From Stemphylium vesicarium (lineage: Eukaryota > Ascomycota > Dothideomycetes > Pleosporales > Pleosporaceae), in the NCBI GenBank assembly GCA_004380135.1, contig QXCR01000270.1, positions 1-25,807 of the forward strand: a stretch of 25,807 nucleotides of DNA, written 5' to 3'. A program made the translations under genes and the position numbers. This document shows positions 10,278 through 21,023 of this stretch, piece after piece (the first letter of the stretch is position 1; each line of letters begins with the position of its first letter). Below the pieces are notes generated by a model. The model did no database searches. It saw only the letters and a program-made list of their open reading frames with translations, and was not told the origin of the DNA.

Positions 10278-10855
10278 TGTAAAGGTCCGTCCTTAGAGGG
10301 TCCTAGGGTTAGTTCTTAGAAATAAGCTAGGCGCGTAATAGATAAGATAAGCTAAATATAATATAAAAATTAATAACTAACTTAAGAGTTTAAGAATTAA
10401 GTACTAATTCTTAGATTTTAAAGTTAAATATAGTAATTATATAAGTATGCTATTTAATAGCTATATACTTTAGGAATATAACTTAATATTCTATATATCT
10501 TATAAAGTTCTATATATCTTATATATAATATCTTATAGAATATTATAGAATATTATATAATATATATAACTTATTTTATAGTAGCTTTTTACTAAGACTT
10601 TAGAATTATATAAGCTATAAGATAACGCTATTTATTAGTTCTTAAAGGTTAGCTATCTACTTAACCTATATAAAGTAACTTCTTTATTACTTCTATATAT
10701 AGGTTACTATACCTTATCTTCTAAGATTTATAATACTATCTCTCTCTTCTCTATTTTATATTCTTATAAACTAATCTTATAATTTTCTATAGTACTACTT
10801 ATTATTATACTTTAGATAATTATATAAATAATATTAATTAGATAGTTATAGTTAC
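10278..10855 (-). repeat. 3' LTR of gypsy copy B
   Basis: About 578 bp, the same length as the copy A LTR, starting TGTAAAGGTCCG on the plus strand. Differences from copy A are mostly C/T and G/A. The inner boundary at about 10855 is judged by alignment with copy A. Confidence 0.85.
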
Positions 10856-13205
10856 TTATTAATATTACGCGAAAAAGAATCTAGAGTGTCGTATATTATT
10901 ATTAAAGAAGAAATATAGGAATTATTATTATAATAGTATAAAATTATACGTGCTAGTAGAGGTTCCCTTATTAGACTTTTCTTAGTTAGACTAGGAGCTA
11001 GCTTACTTAGAATAATAGGAGTCTAAGGCTAATATATTAAGAGGTAGTAGTATTAGATACTTTATTAGCGGCACGTATAAAGAAGAATTATCTTTTTAAA
11101 TAAAAGAAAGTGCTAAAGTATTATAAATAATAGTAGATAGATAAGTTAGAAAAATTTATAGAAGAGATTAAAGCGCTAAAAGTAGTAAATAATATTAACT
11201 AAGAGATGCGTCTTTTTAAAGATAGTATAATATCTAATACTTCTATATTAAATTAAAGTACTTTTACGCTAATCTTCTTAAATAGAGATCTTACTTTTAA
11301 TAAGTAGTTAAATACTTCGTATAATACTATATAAGTAGCTAGTAGTAATTTATAAGATTTATATTTAGTTCTTAGATATTATTACTCTTAGAGTAGCCTA
11401 ACTATTTAACTAGATATTCTTTACTATTACTTTACGTTTAGTATATAAGAATTCTCTTAACTTTAAATTTATTATCTTCTTCTATTTTATAATAGAAGGT
11501 TTTCTAAAGTAGTATTTTAGAGTTTACTAATTCTAATATATTAATATAGAATCTTAGATATATCTTTATATTAAGTAGAAAGTTAAATATATAGGTAACT
11601 AGTCCCTTTTAGTTAAGAATTAAAAATAGTCTAATTTTAATATTATTAAGTCTCTTACTAAGTTATATAGTGCAAAGATTCTTTATAAGTAGATAAACTT
11701 TATTCTCTCTCTTTAGTTAAAGTACTATTTTTTATTTCTTATTAATATATAAAATACTCTAGCGTACTATCTTTTTAAGTTCCTATTATAGTAACTCGTA
11801 TATTAATTTTAGCTTATTAGCTATAGCGATAGCTACTTCTATTTTTAGGCTTAGTAGTATACGTATAAAGAGATTTAGGTATCTCTTATAGTTTACGTAG
11901 AATAAAGTCTATCTTATAAACTCTAAAAGCTTATTATTATAGGCTATCTATACTATAGATAGTAGTAAAACCTAGTTATTTTACTAGTAATTAATATAGA
12001 TTTATAGGTAAGCTTTTATTATATAATTTATTTACTCTATTTATTTATCTATTTATAGATAATAAGCTATTAATAGCTTCCTTTTAGTACTAATTATAGT
12101 AAGTAATACTATCTAAAAGTTTAAAGTAAAGAGCTTATCTCTATTACTAATAATTAACTTTAGTATACTATAATATCTTATAATATAATTATTAATAATA
12201 TATATAAGTTATACCGCTATAAAATCTTTATAAAAGGCGATATATTTAGCTTACTTTATAAAATAATCTACTACTACGAGAATTACGTTATATAATACTT
12301 TAGTAATAAAGTCTCTTAAGACTAATAGGCCTATAATAAAGTCTATAGAGATATCTAATTATAATATATTAAGTAGCTCTATTACTTATATTTCTCTATA
12401 GGGTGCGTAGGTACTCTATTTATTTTTCTAATAATCTACGTATTTAGTAACAAAGAAGATAACTTTATTCTTTATATATAGAAATTTATAGTTTTACTTA
12501 ATAAGTTCTATTATTTAAATAATACCAAGGTAACTATATATAAGATTATTATAGTATTACTTAATAATTACTTTTTAAATTTTTTTTAATATCTTATTAA
12601 TAATTTATATAACCAAGTTTAGTATCTTTACTAATTTTAATAATTTATCTTTATAGCGTATAAGTATTATAAATTTATTAATTATTTTTATTTCTATAAT
12701 ATTATAAGTTCTAAGTAACTCTTAGCGTATACTCTCTAATACTTTAGGTAAGTAATAATAGCTAATAACTCCTTATTATAAATATTATAGTTCTTCTCTA
12801 GTCCTAAAAGCTTATATAAATAATAGATAATAAAATACTATTAGCCTTTATATAATTAGCTAGTATATCTTTTTAATATAAGATCTAATAAGTTAGTCTT
12901 AAAGCGTAAAGGTTACTTTAATTAGAATATATAGAAGTATAGTAGTATTATACTTATATTCTTAAGCGTCTAGAAGGCGTCTTCTACTTCTTTACTCTAT
13001 ATAAATAGTATATCTTTTCTTATAAATTTTATTAATAGAATAATAATCTTAGAATAATTCTTAATAAATTACTAATTAAAGTTTAGTAATTCTAAGAAGA
13101 ATTATATTTCCTTAATTATCTTTAGTAGTAGTTATTTCTTAACTACTTTAATCTTTTCTTTACTTATACGTACTTTATTAGCTTCTATAATATATCTTAA
13201 GAATA
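10856..13205 (-). pseudogene. pol: Gypsy copy B pol: RNase H, integrase, chromodomain
   Basis: This is the counterpart of 4887-7389 in copy A and has the same domain order on the minus strand: RNase H (about 13190-12710, containing the YNIYNKELLAII motif near 12780-12745), integrase core, and chromodomain near 11480-11380 before the LTR. The first integrase Asp region still reads ISIDF (12338-12355), unlike copy A, while the second is changed to SNRDK. Relative to copy A it lacks 160 bp at about 12705, which removes the end of RNase H and breaks the frame. RIP stops are throughout. T1 separates it from the RT part to the right. Confidence 0.85.
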
Positions 13206-13255
13206 ACGTACTTAACGGGTTGGCCGGCCACTTTTGCCAAGCCCCCACCAAACTC
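13206..13255. repeat. Left TIR of T1 (single 17-bp unit)
   Basis: ACGTACTTAACGGG followed by one copy of the TTGGCCGGCCA unit, then GCCAAGCCCCCACCAAACTC. It matches the T3 TIR except for the missing 17 bp. It is not RIP-mutated apart from one C-to-T change. Confidence 0.9.
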
Positions 13256-13316
13256 ACCCTATTCTGGCGCAAAACAGCCTACTTTGGCCCTGTATAGAAT
13301 AATGCAACCTAAGATA

Positions 13317-14972
13317 TCATTCAGAGTCTGCTTCTACTCCTTGCTTACACGTACGCGCGTTATGCCTAGTCTAATTGCACCGCCCGCAGCGCCTTTGAGT
13401 TGGCTCACCTCCTTTAGTGCGCACCTACGTCTTTAGCTTCTTCCTATTACTACGCGCCTTAAACTCCTTTAGAGTAGCTAGATAAGCCCTATCCTTAACT
13501 ATTAAGATTCTTTCTATCTAAACTTACTTCCTTTTATATAATTTACGTTACGTAGTAGTCTTATTTACTACTTAAAGCTCTATAATCTCCTTTTACGCTA
13601 ATACTAGCTTATACGCAATAATTACTACTCCCTTTAAGACCTTCTTAAAGGCCTCTACTATAGACGTTAGTAAGCTATCTATATATCTCTAAATTCTTAT
13701 CTTCACGAGCGTCGATTGCGACCCTAGTTTAAGGGTATTACTTAGAGTTTGCGACTACTAGGGCTCGTTATTAATAGGTAGTAGTGGTAATAGTGTACGC
13801 AACCTAACGTTAAGAGCTATTATAACCTATTCTAAGTTAAATAGGACTAATTTAGCGCCTTAAAACTCTCCTTAGATATTACTAGGAGTAATTACTACAT
13901 TATAAGCGCGTATAAAGTATAGTAGGAACTTAAGTTTTATAATATAGATAATCTAGTTGCGTATAAGATCTTTAGCTTAGCGCCTATACGCCTTCTTTAG
14001 AGGAGTAAAACAATCTATATTAAGTAGCTATAAGAGGTGCGATAAGTGTAAAGGTATATAGATAATAATAATCTTATTCTTCTTATAGTACTACTAGAAT
14101 ATAAGTAAGTTATAGCTCTTATAGCTATTAATAATAAGTAGCTAATAAGTACCTATAACCCTCTTCTTTATATACTTATTAAAGTGCTTTAACTACTATA
14201 AGCTAAGCTTATTTATTATTTAGTTATTATTAGAGACTATAATAATCTAATCTTAAAGTAAATTATTCTCCTTATACTAGATAAAGAGGTAGTAGCGGCC
14301 TTTAAAGATAATAAAAAGTAAAATAGCCTACTCTATTATATTAATACTCTAAATAACTATTATCTACTCTTTATTATCTTATTATACTAACTTTAGCTAT
14401 TCTCGTCTCTCTAAAGCTATAATAACTACTTTAGTTAATATTTAGCTTATTATAAAGCTTATCTTATTAAAGTTATATATATCTTTATTCTAGATACTAT
14501 ACTTTGCTTTAATATTAGCTACTAGGCGAAACTAGCCCTAGATAATCTCTAGATTCTCGTAAAGTGCTCTCTTATAATTATACTTATAATTAAACTTTAT
14601 TATAAACTTAGGGCGGCGCTTAACCTATATACTAAGCTAGTTTAAGCTAATCTAGCCTAGATTACGCTCTACGCGTAAGGAATTAGCTATATTAGCTATA
14701 GCTACGAGCTTAGGGGGAAATCTGCGCGTAATAAGCTTAAGTATATACTTAATAACTACGCCCTCCTTAGTCTTTATTAGATTTATTAATTTAGGCTAGC
14801 AATCTACTTATAAAGGTTATCTAGCGTAGTAATTACTTAGTATTTTATAAGAGACGTTATAGATAGCTATAGCGCATTATAAAGAGAGTATTATATCTTA
14901 TTTAAGAGCTTAAAGAGTAGTCTATATCTAACGTTTATTTAAAGGCTCTATCTAGTGTTATTGTTGAGGCAT
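13317..14972 (-). pseudogene. T1 transposase (pogo/Fot1), RIP-inactivated
   Basis: The enzyme would bind the TIRs and move the element into TA sites. The frame runs from ATG at 14972-14970 (MPQQ) to TGA at 13319-13317, exactly 552 codons, the same length as its T3 twin, so there is no net insertion or deletion. Domains: psq-type HTH (about residues 20-50), CENP-B-type HTH (about 70-130), DDE core (about 160-330) with YNFNK, LLIINSYKSY and a LLNI box, and a C-terminal knuckle RRCGRCN-x-TRHNARTCK. All three catalytic Asp are changed to Asn. Many TAG/TAA stops replace Gln and Trp codons. The C-terminal 120 bases are almost unmutated. Confidence 0.9.
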
Positions 14973-14985
14973 TATGTAATAGGTA

Positions 14986-15052
14986 GAGTTTGGTGGGGGC
15001 TTGGCAAAAGTGGCCGGCCAACCCGTGTGGCCGGCCAACCTGTTAGGTACGT
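14986..15052. repeat. Right TIR of T1 (two 17-bp units)
   Basis: A 67-bp TIR ending CCTGTTAGGTACGT on the plus strand, with two tandem copies of the GGCCGGCCA-containing 17-bp unit. It matches both T3 TIRs except for one G-to-A-type change. Confidence 0.9.
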
Positions 15053-16300
15053 TATAACTTCTTTCTTATAAAATTTATATTTCTTTAGCTTAAGTTATAA
15101 GTTAAACTAGTCTAGGCACCTTAGTACTATATAGATATATTTAATATATTCTTCTTTATTTTTAGAGTAGATAAGAATATTATCTAAATATATAATAATA
15201 AAGATATCTAAGTAAGCTCTTAATATATTATTAATAAGTTTCTAAAATATTACTAGAGCGTTTATAAGTCTAAAAGATTTAATAATATATTTATAATATT
15301 TATATCTTATTTAGAATACTATATTTTATTTTTTACCTTTTTCTATTTTAATAAGATAGTATCTATCTTATAGATTTATTACTATAAAGATTCTTATTTA
15401 AGATAATTAATTCTAAAGTTTTATAATATTTAATAGTAGATATTAATTCGTTATTATAATATTATTAAGCTTATAATAGTTAATGTATATTCTTAGTAGT
15501 CTCTTCTTCTTTAGTATAAAGAGTATTAGAAATCCTATTAATAAATTAAAGAGTCTAATATTACTTTTCTTTAAATCTTTATCTAGCTACTTTCTTAGTA
15601 CTTTAAGTTCTATCTCTAATAATTAATAAATTATTAGCCTAAAGAGTAGAGTTTTCTTTTCTTCTAGAATAATTTTATAATCTTAGAGTTAATACTTTAG
15701 TAAAGCTTTACTATTTACTACTTCTATAAAGAGATATTTAAATTCTTTATACTCTTTTAAAATATTAGAAATTATATATTTATTTAAAACTTTAACTTTA
15801 TAATTTAAATGTACCTTACTAGTATCTATTAAGTTAAACTCTTATATCTAAAGACTATTCTTATATAAAGTTTACTATTCTTTAGTAATATTATAAATTT
15901 TTCTCTTATTTACTATTAAAATTAGTTAATATATAAGCTAGCTTATAGTTACGTCTAATTTATAGTACTTAAATAAGAACTTCTTTAACTTCTAGTTAAT
16001 TTATAAGTTATATTCTTATAGCTAAGAAAGTTCTAATATAATATTATAGGTAGTTAGTCTAAAGATATCTAAGTTTATTCTTTTCTAGTACTCTTAGATA
16101 CTAAGCGTTATATTAGTAACTTTATATATAATCTTATTTTCTTTTAGTATTAGTTATTAATTAGTAATCTATAGTAAGTATAATTAATATTTCTATAGTA
16201 GTTAAAGTCTAGCTTTATCTACTATATATACTAAAATATAGTTTACTTTTAATTCTAAATTTACTAAAGTATATATCTATACTCTATTAAGTTATATTAA
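15053..16300 (-). pseudogene. pol: Gypsy copy B pol: protease end and reverse transcriptase
   Basis: Minus-strand continuation of copy B pol. Around 16060-15985 the protease tail reads TYNIILELS followed by EYN, matching the YDIxLGxxWL-xxxNP signature of gypsy proteases. The RT follows: IYINYYKLN (about 15495-15465, from the usual CVDYRKLN), YYLIKIEKG (about 15375-15345), the INALVIFxKLINN segment near 15260-15225, and the catalytic box mutated from YLDD to YLDNIL (15173-15192), then IYSKNKEEYIKY. The active-site Asp to Asn change and many stops are RIP products. The frame is interrupted at 15052 by T1. The left limit of protease versus gag is approximate. Confidence 0.85.
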
Positions 16301-16916
16301 TAGCTTAATAAGTCCTAAGAGATTTACTATATTAATCTCTTTAGCTAAGTCTTCTTAGCTATTTACTAGTCTAAAAAAGACTTAGTTCTAAATCTATAGA
16401 ATTATTTTATATTATAGTGCTTATTATATGCGCTACTAAAGTATATTTACTAGTTATACTTCTTATATTTATAGATAGAGTTATTAATATATTATATCTT
16501 ATATATAGTTTATATCTAGATAATATCTTATAAGTCTTTATAACTAGGAAAATAAGTATTCTCGCGCTTATTCTATAGATTCTTTAGGTATATATCTTTA
16601 ATATATATATTTTATTCTACTTTATACTTAGGGAATCTATATACTCTCTTTAAAGACTATATAAATTTCTTCTTTTCTAAGTAATAGGTTTTATAGAAGT
16701 TATACGTATAATTAGTTTATAATAACTTAGTATAATAGAGGTTATAAGAATTATACTAGTATTAGACTATAATATCTTAGCTTATCTAGTTAATCTTTTA
16801 TTTACTTTAAGATTAATTTTATAATTATTACTTTTCTACTTCTTTAACTTATAATAGCTTATTATTCTAAGAGTATTATATAAATTCTTAAATCTCTTAT
16901 TCTAGAATCTTAACTA
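16300..16916 (-). pseudogene. Gypsy copy B gag/pol linker region
   Basis: RIP-degraded gypsy sequence between the protease and T2. In reverse frames only short protein-like pieces remain, and I cannot assign a domain with confidence. By position in the element it is the gag C-terminal/protease N-terminal region. It is cut at 16916 by T2 and resumes at 18766. Confidence 0.5.
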
Positions 16917-16978
16917 ACATGGTTGGCAAGCGAGCGGCCCACGCAAGCGAGCGGCCCACCCCACCAACTTTCTGCGCC
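16917..16978. repeat. Left TIR of T2 (62 bp, two 17-bp units)
   Basis: After ACATGGTTG come two tandem copies of GCAAGCGAGCGGCCCAC (17 bp), then CCCACCAACTTTCTGCGCC. The inner part resembles the family 1 inner TIR (CCACCAAACT), pointing to common ancestry. Confidence 0.9.
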
Positions 16979-17037
16979 CATTTAAGCGCACACTACAGCC
17001 ACGTTAAGAGATAATATATACAAATTTATATAGTAGA

Positions 17038-18684
17038 TTAAGCAGTATCTTAAGTATCTTTCTTACATGTACGTGAGTTATAGCTAGTCTCTCTGCACCT
17101 CGTGTAGCGCGCTAGAGCCTAGCGGCTAAGGCCTAATCGCGCTCCTCCTTGACGCTCTTTACGAGAAATCTGCTACTTAACCTCGCGTTAAGCGAGTATA
17201 TTCTCCCTCTCTCTCTTTATTAAGGTCCCTTACTTCTATATACGCTTTTTCTTACGTTATTTACGCGCTAACGCTACCTTATTAGCTCGCTTAAGGCTAG
17301 TAATCTAATTACGTATTAGCTTAGCTAAGAGTATTATAACCTTAGCCTCTTTCTTAAACTAATTAATTACTTTAATAATAGAGATAGGCGATAAGCTCTT
17401 ATGCCGCTAAATATAATTACGTATTAACATTAATTAAGCCTTAAGCTTACGTACGTTGCTCGGCGTACGAGCCTCCTAGGGAGCCTCTAGTAGAGCAGTT
17501 AGAGTAGGCGTACGGAGCTGCACGTCTAGCTTTAATAGGACAAGGTCTAGCTAGAGAGGAATAAGGCCTGCATCTCGAAAAGCTAAGTAGATATTAGCTA
17601 ATATAAAGGATTGATTAAAGGCTGCCTTGAAGGCTGGTAGGAACTCAAGCTTGGTGATATGGTTAATGTGGTGGCGGATTAGGGCCTCAACCTCACGGCT
17701 ATACGCGCGCTTTAATGGCGAGAAGCAGCCAACGTCAAGAGGCTGAAGTAGGTGAGATGAGTAAGGTGGCATATAGAGCGTGTAGATATTGTTCTCCTTA
17801 CAGAGCTCTTAAAACTTAAGCGATTAGTAGCTCTTATAGCTATTAAGGATAAGTAGCTAACGTACTCTAACTACTTTACCCTTAGTATACTTAATAAAGT
17901 GCTTTAGCTACTTAACTTCTATCTTATTAGTTATCTAGCCGTTGTCGCTAACTGCGATAGCCTAGTCGCGTGGGATATCCTCCTCGTACTAGGCAGATAG
18001 GTGATACTGGCTAGCAAAGATAAGGAACGGCGGTACTGACTAGCTAGTAGCGTTAATCGTAGCGATCGCCGTTACCCACTCGCGATTGCCTAGCTAGATA
18101 GCCTTTAGCCTACGTCTCCTCTCTAACGCTATTATAATAAGCTAAGTTATAATCTTACTTATTATAAAGCTAGCCTTATTAAAGTTATAGATATTATTAT
18201 TATAGATACTATACTTAGCCTTTATTTACTCTACTAGATTAAACTAGTTCTTAATTAGTATAGGATCTTTATATAGAGCTCTCTACTTATTATACGCTTA
18301 GTTAAAACACGTCGTAAGACTATCTGTACGCTTAATAAAGTTAGCTGGCCACTTCTATCTAACTTAGCCTACGCCGCGCGTAGTAAGTAGCTTATTAGCT
18401 ATATTACGTATAGCTGCGTACGTAGGCGAAATCCCACGTTAATCTAGATTAATTATATAGCTAATAATTACCTCCTCTTCTAACTAGGTAAGCTTCCTTA
18501 AGTTAGGTAGGCAATCGCCTTAGATAGGCTTTCTAGCGCGTTAGCGTTAGAGCGTTATTTAGAGGACTTTAAATATCTACGTAGCATCTCTTATAGACTA
18601 AATTTAGCTTTTATTAATAGCTAAGATTATAAGGTATATATTAGCCTTAGAAGAGGCTAGTAGGGCTTAAATTAGAGGAGCTAT
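17038..18684 (-). pseudogene. T2 transposase (pogo/Fot1), partly RIP-inactivated
   Basis: The frame runs without net frameshift from codon 18684 to a TAA at 17038 (or one at 17050), about 548 codons. The start is inferred: the codon there is ATA, the RIP product of ATG, followed by APL; with this start the first catalytic position is residue 169, as in T3. Domains: HTH regions (about residues 20-130, with TRGVGQVRQKWPANFIKR), DDE core with YNFNKASFII (Asp169 changed to Asn), AVSDNG intact, LLILNSYKSY (Asp281 to Asn) and SSHLLQPLDVGCF (Asp317 intact). A C-terminal knuckle, RYTRCRETSYNSRTCK, has Cys and His changed to Tyr. Stops are fewer than in T1/T3. The block 17551-17772 is fully open and unmutated. 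Confidence 0.88.
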
Positions 18685-18703
18685 GATAGGGAGGAGTTCA
18701 CAA

Positions 18704-18765
18704 GGCGCAGAAAGTTGGTGGGGTGGGCCGCTCGCTTGCATGGGCCGCTCGCTTGCCAACCATGT
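18704..18765. repeat. Right TIR of T2
   Basis: Inverted copy of 16917-16978 with one mismatch: CATGCA instead of CACGCA at the joint of the two 17-bp units. Confidence 0.9.
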
Positions 18766-19159
18766 TATTTAGCTATCTAATTCTATAGTATATAGAGTTA
18801 TCTCTTAGATATCTTTATTAGAAAGTATAACTATAAGTTCGTCCTATACTTATAGTATTTATTTAACTTATTAGAGATTCTTTAGTATTAGTAGGAACTT
18901 CTTAATCTCTAAAGAAATATTTTTCTAATCTTAATTAATTTTATAGGCTAGATTATAGAAGTGCTATTATATAGTTTATAAAATATTAAGGGTTTCTATA
19001 GTATAGTCTATAAATTTTTTATTAAAGTAATAAAGTAGGCTATTAATCTATAGTAATAGTAACTCTATCTCTAGTAGGCTTATATAGAGTATACTTAGTT
19101 AATATTTTTTCTTAAACGTAGCTATCTTATTATATTTAGTATATAGTAGTTCTACTATA
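18766..19159 (-). pseudogene. gag: Gypsy copy B gag segment between T2 and T3
   Basis: 394 bp of RIP-degraded gypsy sequence isolated between two pogo insertions. By position it is the part of gag downstream of the zinc knuckle, or its junction with pol. Reverse frames are interrupted by TAG/TAA; no motif can be named. Confidence 0.55.
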
Positions 19160-19226
19160 ACGTACCTAACGGGTTGGCCGGCCACACGGGTTGGCCGGCC
19201 ACTTTTGCCAAGCCCCCACCAAACTC
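19160..19226. repeat. Left TIR of T3 (two 17-bp units)
   Basis: ACGTACCTAA, then two tandem 17-bp units (CGGGTTGGCCGGCCACA-type), then CTTTTGCCAAGCCCCCACC. Each unit contains the 8-bp palindrome GGCCGGCC. Confidence 0.92.
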
Positions 19227-19239
19227 TACCTATTATACA

Positions 19240-20895
19240 ATGCCTTAATAACAACACTAGATAGAGCCTTTAAATAAACGTTAGATATAGACTACTCTTT
19301 AAGCTCTTAAATAAGATATAATACTCTCTTTATAATACGCTATAGCTATCTATAATGTCTCTTATAGAATACTAAGTAATTACTATACTAGATAACCTTT
19401 ATAAGTAGATTACTAGCCTAAATTAATAAATCTAATAAAGACTAAGGAGGGCGTAGTTATTAAGTATATACTTAAGCTTATCACGCGCGGATTTCCCTCT
19501 AAGCTCGCAGCTTTAGCTAATATAGCTAATTCCTTGCGCGTAGAGTGTAATCTAGGCTAGATTAGCTTAAACTAGCCTAGTATATAGATTAAGCGCTGCT
19601 CTAAGTTTATAATAAAGTTTAATCGTAAGTATAATTATAAGAGAGTACTCTATAAGGATCTAGAGATTATCTAGAGCTAGTTTCGCCTAGTAGCTAATAT
19701 TAAAGTAAAGTATAGTATCTAGAATAAAGATATATATAACTTTAATAAGATAGGCTTTATAATAGGCTAGATATTAACTAAAGTAGTTATTATAGCTTTA
19801 GAGAGATAAGAATAGCTAAAGTTAGTATAGTAAGGTAATAGAGAGTAGATAATAGTTATTTAAGATATTAATATAATAGAGTAGACTATTTTACTCTTTA
19901 TTATTTTTAAAGGCTACTACTACCTCTTTACCTAGTATAAGAAAGATAATCTATCTTAGAATTAGGTTATTATAGTCTCTAATAATAGCTAGATAATAAA
20001 TAAGCTTAGCCTATAGTAGTTAAAGTACTTTAATAAGTATATAAAGAAGAGGGTTATAAGTACTTATTAGCTACTTATTATTAATAGCTATAAGAGCTAT
20101 AACTCACTTATATTCTAGTAGTACTATAAGAAGAATAAAATTATTACTATCTATATACCTCTATACTTATCGCACCTCTTATAGCTACTTAATATAGGTT
20201 ATTTTACTCCTCTAAAGAAGGCGTATAGGCGTTAAGCTAAAGATCTTATGCGTAACTAGATTACCTATATTATAAAACTTAAGTTCCTACTATACTTTAT
20301 ACGCGCCTATAATATAGTAATTACTTCTAGTAATATCTAAGGAGAGTTTTAAAGCGCTAGATTAGTCCTATTTAACCTAGAATAGATTATAATAGCTCTT
20401 AACATCTAGTTGCGTACACTATTACTACTACTACCTATTAATAATAAGCCCTAATAGTCGCAAACCCTAAGTAATACCCTTAAACTAGGGTTATAATTAA
20501 CGCTCGTAAAAGCAAGAATTTAGAGGTATATAGATAGCTTACTAACGTCTATAGTAAAGGCCTTTAAGAAGGTCTTAAAGAGAGTAGCAATTATCGCGTA
20601 TAAGCTAGTATTAGCGTAAAAGGAGATTATAAAGCTTTAAGTAGTAAATAAGACTACTATATAATATAAATTATATAAAAGAAAGTAAGTTTAGGTAGAA
20701 AAGACCTTAATAGTTAAGAATAGGGCTCGTCTAGCTACTCTAAAGGAGTTTAAGGCGCGTAATAATAGGAAGAAGCTAAAGACGTAGGTGCGCGCTAAAG
20801 GAGGTAAGCTAACTTAAAGGCGCTGCGGGCGGTGCAATCAGACTAGGCATAACGCGCGTACGTGTAAGTAAGGAGTAGAAGCAGACTCTAAATGA
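19240..20895 (+). pseudogene. T3 transposase (pogo/Fot1), RIP-inactivated
   Basis: The frame runs from ATG at 19240 to TGA at 20893-20895, exactly 552 codons as in T1. Domains in order: psq-like HTH (about residues 20-50), CENP-B-type HTH (about 70-130, with KEGVVIKYILKLITRGFP), DDE core (about 160-330) and a basic C-terminal tail with a canonical CX2CX4HX4C knuckle at Cys529, Cys532, His537 and Cys542 (RRCGRCNQTRHNARTCK). Catalytic Asp169, Asp282 and Asp318 are all changed to Asn (YNFNK, LLIINSYKSY, LLNIGYF), as is the conserved Asp248 of the SDNG motif. Numerous TAG/TAA stops, mostly in the first 450 codons, make it non-functional. The last 80 codons are nearly unmutated. Confidence 0.9.
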
Positions 20896-20956
20896 TATCT
20901 TAGGTTGCATTATTCTATACAGGGCCAAAGTAGGCTGTTTTGCGCCATAATAGGGT

Positions 20957-21023
20957 GAGTTTGGTGGGGGCTTGGCAAAAGTGGCCGGCCAACCCGTGTG
21001 GCCGGCCAACCCGTTAGGTACGT
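20957..21023. repeat. Right TIR of T3
   Basis: 67-bp inverted copy of 19160-19226, with both 17-bp units and no mismatch seen. Confidence 0.92.

Larger units (their letters stand above)
13206..15052 (-). mobile_element. Fot1/pogo transposon T1 (family 1)
   Basis: This Tc1/mariner-superfamily DNA transposon sits in copy B pol between RT and RNase H. TA at 13204-13205 and 15053-15054 is the target duplication; the uninterrupted copy A sequence at about 7364-7371 matches the empty site. Its TIRs start ACGTACyTAAC and are 50 bp on the left and 67 bp on the right, because the left TIR lacks one 17-bp unit. The element encodes one transposase on the minus strand and is the same family as T3, inverted. 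Confidence 0.9.
16917..18765 (-). mobile_element. Fot1/pogo transposon T2 (family 2)
   Basis: 1849 bp, flanked by TA (16915-16916 and 18766-18767), with 62-bp TIRs starting ACATGGTTGGCAAGCGAG that differ at a single position. It encodes one minus-strand transposase of the same general design as T1/T3 but with clearly different sequence and TIRs, so it is a separate family. It is less RIP-damaged than T1 and T3, suggesting a later arrival or fewer homologous copies. Confidence 0.9.
19160..21023 (+). mobile_element. Fot1/pogo transposon T3 (family 1)
   Basis: 1864 bp, flanked by TA at 19158-19159 and 21024-21025, with 67-bp TIRs starting ACGTACCTAACGGG on both sides, identical over that length. 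It is the same family as T1 but inserted in the opposite orientation, in copy B gag. It is 17 bp longer than T1, exactly accounted for by the second TIR unit on its left end. Confidence 0.92.

Noticed and set aside
20809..21009. 66-codon minus-strand frame with a GWPATFAKPPP motif
   Set aside because: It reads through the T3 TIR and the reverse of the transposase C-terminus; the proline-rich text is translated TIR.
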